Assembly: GCA_018266055.1 (NCBI GenBank)
Contig: JAFDYT010000015.1
Coordinates: 1 to 64,000 of the forward strand
DNA from: Bacteroidota bacterium
GTDB lineage: Bacteria; Bacteroidota; Bacteroidia; Cytophagales; Cyclobacteriaceae
Reading direction: 5' to 3'
DNA: 64,000 bases
The notes under the pieces are model-generated. The model did not search any database, was not told the DNA's origin, and was given only the letters and a program-made list of their open reading frames with translations. The translations under genes and the position numbers were made by a program. This document shows, piece by piece, positions 24,862 to 34,000 of the stretch (position 1 is the first letter of the stretch; each line of letters opens with the position of its first letter).

Positions 24862-25035
24862 ATGAAAAACAGGATCAAAACCGGAGACAGCCTGATCGAA
24901 CTTTCAGGCGCTGCCATCTTTGTGGCCTTGTATCTCACAGGCTATATCGGATTGGGCTACGCAGTCATGGGCGTAGTTGTTTCCCTGTCAATTTGGTTGC
25001 CGTTTAAGGCGAAAGACAAATCAGCGGCTCACTAA
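24862..25035 (+). CDS. 57-aa small membrane protein, candidate member of the nos/NO regulon
   Basis: An ATG at 24862 opens 57 codons. The product has a polar start (MKNRIKTGDSLIELSG), one long or two short hydrophobic helices (AAIFVALYLTGYIGLGYAV and MGVVVSLSIWLPF) and a basic tail. The gene stands alone, divergent from the Crp/Fnr gene, with a Crp/Fnr-type palindrome in its leader. No family recognised. Composition, position and the operator make it credible. Confidence 0.6.
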   Translation: MKNRIKTGDSLIELSGAAIFVALYLTGYIGLGYAVMGVVVSLSIWLPFKAKDKSAAH

Positions 25036-25058
25036 CCTGCCAATAATTCCCCTTCTGC

Positions 25059-25952
25059 TCAGTAGCCGGGAGTTGAGTGATTGTGAAATTTGAGCACATC
25101 CAGCGACACAGCCAGACTGATTTCGTGCGTTGTAAAATTGAGCGCCGAGCCTTTTCCCGGCAATTCAAAGACATACCCAAACCGATAGTTCTTCATCACC
25201 ATCTGAAGCAGTAGCCCGTACGAATTCAACTTGCGGGTGAATAACCCTGCCGTATAAACTTTATTGAAGATAAAATTCGCATTCACGTCCGCGCTGATCG
25301 GCGTACCTGCCGTAGCGCGAAGCAACGTAGAAGGTCTGAATTGAATTCGCTCGTTCACGTAAAAGGTGTACGCTCCAAACAAATAGAAATTCTGACTGTA
25401 CACCTGAATCGATTGCCCTCCCTGACTAACATTGCTGGCCAGCATCCGCGGCACAGAAAGACTTAGCGTGTAACGCTCATTTTGTAGCAACACTCCCACA
25501 CCGGTATTGAACTTGGTTTCTGTAAACTGATAAAACGCGGGGTCGTTTGGGTTAAGCAGCTTCACGGCGTTTGGGTCAGTAGCATAGCGAGTCACGCCCG
25601 CCTGCATTCCAAACGAGAAGGTAGAATTGGTTAGTTTAATTTTGTAGGCAAAGGTCCCACCTAACTGCGTGTTCTTAATGTCGCCCAACTGATCCTGCAC
25701 GGCGATGACCCCCACACCTAGTTTGTTGTCCACCAGTGCGAGGTGGCTGTTGAAATTGAACGTAACAGGACCACCTTCCACACCCGCCCATTGCGAACGG
25801 TAGGCTACACCGGCATACAGTCTGTCGTTACTTCCTGCAAAGGCAGGATTAATCAACATGGGGTTGTTGAAGTACTGCGAATACAACGGATCTTGTTGCG
25901 CCGTTGCTACCGAGACCACCAGACTAAAAACGGAGAGTAATAAATATCGCAT
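25059..25952 (-). CDS. PorP/SprF family type IX secretion-associated membrane protein
   Basis: The 297-residue protein has a signal peptide and then the family start QQDPLYSQYFNNPMLINPAF, with AGSNDRLYAGVAYRSQW following. The rest forms beta strands of an outer-membrane barrel. PorP/SprF-like proteins are shuttle or anchoring partners for cargo with type B sorting domains. It lies four bases behind the 1396-aa cargo gene and is surely co-transcribed with it. A stand-alone role elsewhere in the type IX system cannot be excluded. Confidence 0.92.
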   Translation of the reverse strand: MRYLLLSVFSLVVSVATAQQDPLYSQYFNNPMLINPAFAGSNDRLYAGVAYRSQWAGVEGGPVTFNFNSHLALVDNKLGVGVIAVQDQLGDIKNTQLGGTFAYKIKLTNSTFSFGMQAGVTRYATDPNAVKLLNPNDPAFYQFTETKFNTGVGVLLQNERYTLSLSVPRMLASNVSQGGQSIQVYSQNFYLFGAYTFYVNERIQFRPSTLLRATAGTPISADVNANFIFNKVYTAGLFTRKLNSYGLLLQMVMKNYRFGYVFELPGKGSALNFTTHEISLAVSLDVLKFHNHSTPGY

Positions 25953-25956
25953 CGGC

Positions 25957-28900
25957 TTATTGTCTTCGTAATGAAATGAAACCCGTCATTGTTTTTCGCC
26001 CGCTGGCGAAGTTTATCTTATAGAAATACACGCCCGACGGAAGATCACTGCCGCCTTCGCTCACTCCCGTAAACACCACCGACGTATTGTTATAGTTGGT
26101 GCCTTGCCACACCTGATTCTCCCACCGGTCGAAGATGTACACGGTATTGTTCTTTGTTTCGGGCAGCAAGTCAATGTACTCGATAATGAAGGCCGGATTT
26201 TTTCCATTCGGCGAAAGTCCATTATACACCACAATGTCGCCAGCCACGGTAATGGCAAAGTCTTTCGTTGAGCAGTTGCCATAGGTATCGCAGGCCCTGA
26301 TGGTGAGTTGATCATTTCCTGAAAAAGAAACGCCGTTGTAGTTGATGGTAAGCACACCATTGGATACAGTAGCCTCTGCTCCACTGGAGGGCTGAACCGT
26401 AATGGTGATGGAGTTAATGTCCAGTGTACTGTTAGAGGTGCTGATTAACGGAACCAGATTTAACGTAATTACTCCTCCGAGTTGCGTGGTTAGTGGCGTC
26501 GCGGCAATTACGGGTCCAGGGCATCCTGATGTACTGACGGTGGCCACTACTGGTGCACGTGCCCCTTCGCAGAAACCATTGTTGACAGAGACGTAATAGG
26601 TAGTGGTAGCAGTAAGCGCAGGTGTAGTGTACGAGCTATTGACTTGTCCATTAATCGGTGTGCCGCCCGAAGGTGTAGTGTACCACACAAACTGACCATT
26701 GGCACCTCCCGAAGCAGTAAGCGTGAAAGTACTTCCGGGGCAAGCCGTCACTCCCTGTGTGGTTGGAGTTGCCGGAATGGAATTGATCGTAGCTGTAACA
26801 TTTACCTGAGGACTCGTGCAATTTCCATTGGTGATGGCTACGGAATATTGTGTAGTGAGGGTAAGATTTGGCGTAGTATATGTGCTGTTGGTTTGTCCTG
26901 ATATTACGCCACTGCCATCGTACCAGATGTAGTTGCCATTGCTTCCGCCCGACGCGCTGAGAGTAAGTGCGGCCGGGCCACAACTACTCGCATTGGTGAC
27001 AGTCGGTGAAGTCGGTACGGGGTTAATGAACAATCCTCCGTCGTTGGTGTAAACCGTAGTGGCAAGGTCGCCGCTTATTTTGCAGCGATAGCGCCCGGCA
27101 CCAAAGCTTCCTGCCGTATTCACGGTAAGTGTTAACGTAGTGACATTTGAATAATGTGTTGAATTACTCAGGTCAGCAAACGGCGCTACTCCGTCCACCG
27201 AGTATTGCCATTGATACGCGATGTTGGTTGTACCGGAAGCCGAAGCGGTGAATGTGGCGGGATCTCCCGAACAAGCGGTATAATCCTGGGGTTGGTAATC
27301 AATGGAAATCGTAGGTGCAGTTGATTGACAGGAAATGTTGGCGAGCCAGCTTGATGCAAAGCCATCAGCCCAAATGTATTGAAATGTCAACTCACCCGTG
27401 GCGCTGGTTGCAACGATATCAGCGGGCAAGCTAGTTCCATTCAACGTGATGATCAACGGCGAGGAAGTAGTTGGACCATCATACACCTTCAGTTGGTCAT
27501 CAGGAGCATTAAACGAAGAAAACGAGACTTTGACTTTATCGCCGGCATTTACCGGAGAGAATGTTTCGACGAGGTCGCTGGTCCCAGAAGGCTCAACAAA
27601 CTGAAAATTACAACTCTGTACATTTCCATCGATCATCTCGGGTTGCGACACGATCGTGAAGTCTGTGACACTTACTCCGGTGGTACCTGCGGTTACCGAA
27701 ATGGGGCCGGTGGTTGCGCCGGTTGGAACAACCGCCACGATGGTGGTAGTAGTACAGGATTTTATGGTGGCGATTACATTATTGAATTTAACCACGTTAG
27801 CCACTGCAATGGGACTGAAATTCGTTCCGGTGATGGTGACTACCGTGCCTGGTGCACCAATGCCGGGATTGAAACTGGTGACGGACACAAATGGAGCTTT
27901 GCTGATTTTAAATACAGTACCTACACTATTCACTCCGCCCTGCTCGGTAAGTCCGTACAAATACGTTCCATCCGAAACGAATGATCCCTGAGGATAGGTA
28001 CCGTAATCAAAGTCGAACAGTTTTGTAAAATTGGTACCGTCGGTCTTCATGCTAAATGCCGTACCATAACCCAACGATCCGCCGCCACTGGTCATTCCGA
28101 AAAGGGTTACTCCGTCATCCGAAAGTAAAGGTCCTTTCGGCCCCCCACCGGTGTTTGTTCCGTCAAAAGCCATAAGCGTGGCGAAGCCAGTGCCGTCTGT
28201 TTTAACTTTGAAAATTGTACCGTATCCATTGGCGCCTGAAGAGGACGTGGTGCCGTAAAGAAATGTGCCGTCGAAATACAAACCTTCGTAGGGAGAAGCT
28301 CCACTATTGGTGTAGTCAAAATTGACAAGTACCGTAAAGTTACTTCCGTCTTTATTCAGCTTAAATAAAGTACCCGCATCGTTGGTTCCACCACCGTTGG
28401 CCACACCATACAATACATTTGACACCGAAATCAGTGAACCGTACGGATAGGCTCCTGTGGTAGAGTAATTCAAGTCGGCGAGTTTGGTATAGCCCGTGCC
28501 GTCAGGCAAAAGTTTAAAGATCGTGCCGTAACTGGACGCTCCACCGTTGGGAGTCATCCCGTAAAGGTATGTGCCATCGTACAACAGCGCACCGTGGGCA
28601 TTGCTTCCACTGTTTGTGCCGTCAAAATCGAGTAAGTCTACAAACCCGGTTCCGTCTGGTTTAACTTTAAAGACCGTACCGTTGCCGCTCGCTCCACCTT
28701 GTGTTGTCGTGCCGTAAAGATAGGTTCCATCATAAATCAATCGGCCCTGTGGATTACGGCCACGTGTGGGCCCGTCAAAGTCGACGACCTTACTGAAACC
28801 AGAACCATCCTGATTTACTTTGAAGATCGTGCCGTAATTATACAAACCACCGTTGGAGCTTGTGGCGTAGAGCGTAGAGCCAATCGCCAGGAAGGAAGAC

Positions 28901-30147
28901 TCGGGGGTGTTTGCTCCGGCTTCGTAATTAAATAACGAAGTGTAATTGCTCCCGTCAGTATTGATTTTGAAAAGGGCACCGATATAACCCAATCCCGAAA
29001 AATTAGTGTTAATACCGGAACGCACGCCATACAAGGTAGTGCTCCCATCCCAAAGTAAAGTGCCTTGCGAACCACTACCATTCGCATACAAATCAACGTC
29101 TAGTAGTTTGGTAAAGCCCGTGCCGTCGGTGCCGACTTTAAAAATGGTGCCGTTGTGTCCCACGCTTTGTGTAGTCATTCCATAAAAAGAAGTACCATCG
29201 AAGGTTAGTGTACCAAGCGGATAGGCGCCAGAAGTAGAAATATCAAAATCAAACAGATCCGTAATTGTACCCGATCCATCCAGTTTGAATTTAAACAACT
29301 CGCCGTAATTATTATTTCCTCCGCGGTACGTGAGACCATACAAATAGGTACCGTCAGTAATAAGCGATCCGCGCGGACTGCTGCCAGATGAAAAATTGTA
29401 ATAGGTGTTAAATCCGGTGCCGTCGGTGTTTATTGTGAAAAGTGTTCCTCCGCTACTTGCTCCTCCCTGGGAAGTCATGCCGTACAACGCGCTTCCACTC
29501 AAAAGTAAATCACCATACGGATACCCGCCGTTAGTACCCGTGAAATTGAGAAGATTCGTGTAGCCACTGCCATCGGCTTTAATCTTGAAAATCGTTCCTG
29601 CTCCGCTAGGTCCACCCTGCGTTGTCATTCCGTATAAGTAGGTTCCGTCGGATATAAGCGATCCATTTGGGTAACCACCGTTGGAAGAATAGGAAAAATC
29701 CAACAAGTCACTATACCCTGAGCCGTCGGGCTTGATGCGAAAGATCAAACCATTGCCATTGGCTCCTCCATGACTTGTCATTCCGTACAGATAGGTGCCA
29801 TCGGAGTATAACGAACCATTGGGCTGGCTTCCGTTGGTGCCGTTAAAGTCAAATACTTTAGTAAATCCTGTGCCGTCGGTTTTGATTTTATAAATCGTAC
29901 CGTTGTTACTGGCCCCACCCGCGGTGGTCATTCCATACAAGTAAGTGCCCACAGTGATTGGCGTGCCGCATGGGTTTGCGCCGTTGGCGGTTCCACCTAA
30001 ATCAAGCAGTGTAGTGTATTGGGCCATGGCCCCGATCGGAAGCAGAAGAGCAACCGCCACGGCATAAGAAATTCTTCGCTTCATCTCCTGCACCCATCCG
30101 GACGCCGTGTCAGCGCACGCATTCGGCGTGTTCTTCATGTTCAACAT
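25957..30147 (-). CDS. Giant secreted protein: GloVer repeats, IPT/TIG, CUB-like, Ig-like domains, type B sorting domain
   Basis: About 1396 residues. After a signal peptide (MKRRISYAVAVALLLP, ending AMAQ) come about 14 copies of a roughly 50-residue repeat of the GloVer (TIGR03803) type, with the core TYLYGMTTQGG...GTIFKIKPDGTGF. An IPT/TIG domain (VVTITGTNFSP), a CUB-like domain (DDQLKVYDGPTTSSPL) and three to four Ig-like modules follow. A C-terminal type B sorting (gliding-motility-associated) domain ends in FYKINFASGRKTMTGFISL. It should be exported by the type IX system. The longest frame starts with TTG at 30183; ATG 30147 is chosen, and 30138 or 30084 are alternatives. Its partner PorP/SprF gene follows. 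Confidence 0.9.
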   Translation of the reverse strand: MLNMKNTPNACADTASGWVQEMKRRISYAVAVALLLPIGAMAQYTTLLDLGGTANGANPCGTPITVGTYLYGMTTAGGASNNGTIYKIKTDGTGFTKVFDFNGTNGSQPNGSLYSDGTYLYGMTSHGGANGNGLIFRIKPDGSGYSDLLDFSYSSNGGYPNGSLISDGTYLYGMTTQGGPSGAGTIFKIKADGSGYTNLLNFTGTNGGYPYGDLLLSGSALYGMTSQGGASSGGTLFTINTDGTGFNTYYNFSSGSSPRGSLITDGTYLYGLTYRGGNNNYGELFKFKLDGSGTITDLFDFDISTSGAYPLGTLTFDGTSFYGMTTQSVGHNGTIFKVGTDGTGFTKLLDVDLYANGSGSQGTLLWDGSTTLYGVRSGINTNFSGLGYIGALFKINTDGSNYTSLFNYEAGANTPESSFLAIGSTLYATSSNGGLYNYGTIFKVNQDGSGFSKVVDFDGPTRGRNPQGRLIYDGTYLYGTTTQGGASGNGTVFKVKPDGTGFVDLLDFDGTNSGSNAHGALLYDGTYLYGMTPNGGASSYGTIFKLLPDGTGYTKLADLNYSTTGAYPYGSLISVSNVLYGVANGGGTNDAGTLFKLNKDGSNFTVLVNFDYTNSGASPYEGLYFDGTFLYGTTSSSGANGYGTIFKVKTDGTGFATLMAFDGTNTGGGPKGPLLSDDGVTLFGMTSGGGSLGYGTAFSMKTDGTNFTKLFDFDYGTYPQGSFVSDGTYLYGLTEQGGVNSVGTVFKISKAPFVSVTSFNPGIGAPGTVVTITGTNFSPIAVANVVKFNNVIATIKSCTTTTIVAVVPTGATTGPISVTAGTTGVSVTDFTIVSQPEMIDGNVQSCNFQFVEPSGTSDLVETFSPVNAGDKVKVSFSSFNAPDDQLKVYDGPTTSSPLIITLNGTSLPADIVATSATGELTFQYIWADGFASSWLANISCQSTAPTISIDYQPQDYTACSGDPATFTASASGTTNIAYQWQYSVDGVAPFADLSNSTHYSNVTTLTLTVNTAGSFGAGRYRCKISGDLATTVYTNDGGLFINPVPTSPTVTNASSCGPAALTLSASGGSNGNYIWYDGSGVISGQTNSTYTTPNLTLTTQYSVAITNGNCTSPQVNVTATINSIPATPTTQGVTACPGSTFTLTASGGANGQFVWYTTPSGGTPINGQVNSSYTTPALTATTTYYVSVNNGFCEGARAPVVATVSTSGCPGPVIAATPLTTQLGGVITLNLVPLISTSNSTLDINSITITVQPSSGAEATVSNGVLTINYNGVSFSGNDQLTIRACDTYGNCSTKDFAITVAGDIVVYNGLSPNGKNPAFIIEYIDLLPETKNNTVYIFDRWENQVWQGTNYNNTSVVFTGVSEGGSDLPSGVYFYKINFASGRKTMTGFISLRRQ

Positions 30148-30309
30148 GTTGTATTGATTTTTATAACCCGCAGTCTCCGCCAAAATAAAGACGATGAAAG
30201 TTAATTCTTTTTTTTAAAGACAGCGAAACATTCGTCACCGGGATTTCCCGACGAAAAAAAGAATGGATTCGGATTTGTGTGTCTTGCTGACTGAGAATGA
30301 TCAGATCCG

Positions 30310-30918
30310 TCAGGCTCCTATAGTACCTGTTTTCACTTCTCCCGAGCGCTTATAATAAGTTAAGATCACTCCGGTGGTAGTGACTACACTTTCGGTTAAT
30401 TCAAATGCGGAGGGAACAGACTGTTCGTCGAACAACCTCTTGCCTTTTCCTAAAATCACGGGATGAATCTGAAGCCATAGTTCATCGACAAGCTGATTGG
30501 CTAGCAGCGTTTGAATTAGCTTGCTGCTCCCCCACATCTTTATGTCAGAACCTTCGGATGCTTTTAATTTTCTAATGTCGTCGAGGGAAGTAATGACGTG
30601 TGAGTTATTCCACCGCTTCACGAGCGGATCAGACGCGCTGAGCGTACTTGACAACACATACTTATTCACCTCGTTTATCCCGGGCCAGTGTTCGGCATGT
30701 TCGGGCCAATAGTTGGCAAATATTTCAAATGTGTTGCGGCCTAGTAATAGATCGGCGGGTTGAAGTTGCTTGCGCATCACTTTGTCTGATACGTCATCGC
30801 CGTACGGAGCAACCCATCCGCCCAGCGTAAATCCACCGGAAGGATCTTCGTCAGGTCGGCCTGGCCCTTGTATCACACCGTCAAGGGATATCATCGACAA
30901 TACGATAATCTTTCTCAT
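30310..30918 (-). CDS. RibD C-terminal/dihydrofolate reductase-like protein
   Basis: The 202-residue product matches the YyaP/RibD_C group of reductase-like proteins: MRKIIVLSMISLDGVIQGPG at the start, ADLLLGRNTFEIFANYWP in the middle, and DIKMWGSSKLIQTLL plus ELWLQIHPVILGKGKRLF near the end. These proteins share the dihydrofolate-reductase fold and bind NADPH, but most have no known substrate. It lies alone between two large secreted-protein genes and seems unrelated to them. Confidence 0.9.
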   Translation of the reverse strand: MRKIIVLSMISLDGVIQGPGRPDEDPSGGFTLGGWVAPYGDDVSDKVMRKQLQPADLLLGRNTFEIFANYWPEHAEHWPGINEVNKYVLSSTLSASDPLVKRWNNSHVITSLDDIRKLKASEGSDIKMWGSSKLIQTLLANQLVDELWLQIHPVILGKGKRLFDEQSVPSAFELTESVVTTTGVILTYYKRSGEVKTGTIGA

Positions 30919-31062
30919 CCTTATTCTTTTACCGAATGCAAGGTCGCGAAAATCAAATTACATCTTCAGGTGCATTTGCGCCAAAGCGTTGGGTGTATTG
31001 CGACTGATGGATGACGTAGACGAATAACGCACCCGCTTTAACAGGTGCCACCATTTCACTGC

Positions 31063-34000
31063 TTACTCTACAATGATCTTGTAGTGTATGCCCTGCACGG
31101 TAATGATGTATAAGCCTGACACCAGATTGCCCGGCGAAAGTGTAGCCCGTAGCGTCCCGTCCTCTCCTACCATGGCAATTGCTTCCAGCACTTTAGCGCC
31201 TTGTGTGTTATACACCACTACGTCGGCAGGAACGTTTGGAGAAAGTGCATTGATCTCGATAGTCAGCGATTGCTTTTGTGAAACAGGGTTCGGATAAATG
31301 CTCACCAACGGATCAAGGCTGATGACATTGACTACGATGATCTCTGAAGTAGTTGCTTTTCCATCCAGGTCGTGTTGAACCAGTTGGTAGTAATTGTTTC
31401 CGATGACGGGATGAAAATCAGTGAAGCGGTAATCGTGCGCCTGGTGCGTAGTACCGTTGCCGCGAACTACGCCGAGTGGCGTGAAATTAGCACCCGATGA
31501 TGATCGTGTCACGGTGAAATAATCGTTGTTCAACTCCGATGCGGTTTGCCATTGCAAATCGACACCCAATCTGCCTGCGGTGCCGGTGAATGAGATCAAC
31601 TCAATGGGCAAGGAAGTAGCTACATTGGTAGAGCCTACATAAAATCCATTCGACATCTGTGAGGCCGTGAGCCCCGAACGTTCTACTCGCGGATCGGAAG
31701 TAGAGACCGTAGTGGCGGTAACATTGGTGCCGATCACCGAGCCTGCCAGCATCGAGCGCACATCATTCAAAGAGCTGACAGTGCCTAAGCCTGTGCCGCC
31801 GTAGCGAACGCCAAACGTAGCGCCTGTGCCGCCGGTCAGCGTGCTTGTCCATACCGCGTTATCGCGGATGATAATGGTGGCGACCGGACTGGTGTCGCTG
31901 ATGCTCAAGCCCGTGACTGAACCTGTGGGATCAACGTGATTCATCGAGATCGTTCCTGTACTTCCGCCGGTGTTGGTCTTGCCAAAGAAGAACGGCCTGA
32001 AGTCGGCTGACGTGCCCATCGGCATGAGGCCATCCTGACTTGTGCCTACGGTAATTGCAGTAGCAGGGAATGCCCTTGTAAATGTACCGTTGTAGAGCCA
32101 GCCGGCCGTTGAAGCCAGCGAATGCGTGAGTGCACCCGATGTACTTGATGAAAGTGTCAGTGTCAAGCCGGAGAGGTTGACTACGCCTTTAGTTATGGTG
32201 AGCACATTGCTTACCGTGGTATTGCCGAATAAAGTAAACTGTGGCGCCGTGGCAAACGTGTTGTTTAGCGTCAGGTTATAGTAGGTGAAATCACCGATTG
32301 TTTGCGCGGCAGTACCATTGTAGTTTACTGTACCCGTGCCGGTGGTAACGGTACCATTGGTTGAATTCAAAAATGCACCACCAACGTTCAATATACCGGT
32401 GGTGGAGATGGCGATGGTTGGGCTTCCTGTGCTACCCGCGTCGGCAGTAATATCGCCGGTGATCGTGGCTGTACCGGTAGTGATCGTCATCTGATGCCGG
32501 GTATTACCACCGCTATTGGTAAAGGCAAGACTTCCTGCCGACAAAGTTCCCGCGCCTACAGCCAGCGTGTTTACATTGGTTGTGCCGGGACCCGCCGCAC
32601 GCGGAATAGTGATAGCACCCGACACCGTCAAGGTGATGCCCGAGTTAATCGTTACAATCGGTGAAAAACCATTGTTTGATTGAAAGGATAATGTTCCACA
32701 CGCTGAGTTCACATTCACGGTGACGGTGTAGGTACCTCCGCCGATATTGACATCATCGCCGGCCACCGGGAAAGTGCTTGCTGCCGCGCCGCCGTACGTT
32801 GCGTTCGACCAGGTAGCTGCGGTATTCCAGTTTCCGGTTTGCCTCGTGTAATAGGCCGTGTTCGATACGGTCACGATACCTGTAGTTCCTGCCGTAAAGA
32901 AGGTATTGTTTTTATTGGTCGCCGCCGATGACGTGCTACCATACGTGCCAGCCAATTGACCATTGCCACCGAGCGTAAGTGTACGCGCCGTGTGTGTGAT
33001 GATTGCTCCTGGGTTTAGTACAATACTCGTGGCGATTGAAAGGTTGCCGCTTACAAAGGTGGCAATGCTGTATGTTTTAGTTCCTGAGCCGGTCATCGTC
33101 ACGTTGGCGAAGGTTGTAGAGCTTGATCCGCCAATGCTTTGGGCGGCGCCATTGAAGTTGATGGTGCTGCCGGTATTGGTAAACGTCGCGCCGTTGTTGG
33201 TCCAGTTGCCTGCCACATTGTGTGTCAGCGCACCGGCCGTGAAGGTGGTGCCTGCGCCGAGTGTTACCGCTCCGCCAATGGTGAGGTTTGATACTGGTGC
33301 CGCCGTAGCAGTACCGCTCATGGCCAAGTTGCCATTGATGGTGGTAACTGTAAATTGTGTGGATAAGTCCTTCGCACCGCTGCCCGACAAAGTAAGATTA
33401 TTGTAGGTGAAGTCGCCCACGGTTTGTGCAGCACCATTATAATTCACTGTACCAGTGCCCGCATTAAGTGTTCCATTTGAAGAATCAAGAAAAGCGCCGC
33501 CGAGGTTTAATGTACCCGTGCTTGAAATGGTGATGGTAGCACTACCAAAACTTCCAGCCTGAGTTACATCGCCAGAGATAGTGGCCGTACCGGTGGATAT
33601 GGTCATGATGTGTCGCTGAAAGCCACCGCCGTTGGTAAACGCAAGACTTCCTGCGGTGAGTGTTCCGGCACCCACTGCCAGTGTGTTCACGTCAGGGTTA
33701 GTAGCACTGGCGCGAGGGATTGTAATCGCACCTGACACCGCCAGCGTAATGCCTGAGTTGATGGATACCGTGGGTGAAAAAGTGGCGTTCGACTGATAGC
33801 TAAGCGAACCGCATGCTGAGTTTACGTTTACAGTAATCGTAAAACTTCCGCCACCAATATTGACTACGTCGCCGGCTACCGGAAAAGCACTTGCGGCAGC
33901 TCCGGCATACGTTACCGTCGACCATGTGGTGGCCGCATTCCAGTTGCCGGTTTGCCGTGAGAAATACTGTACGTTGGTTGAATTGATGCGTCCCGTGGCT

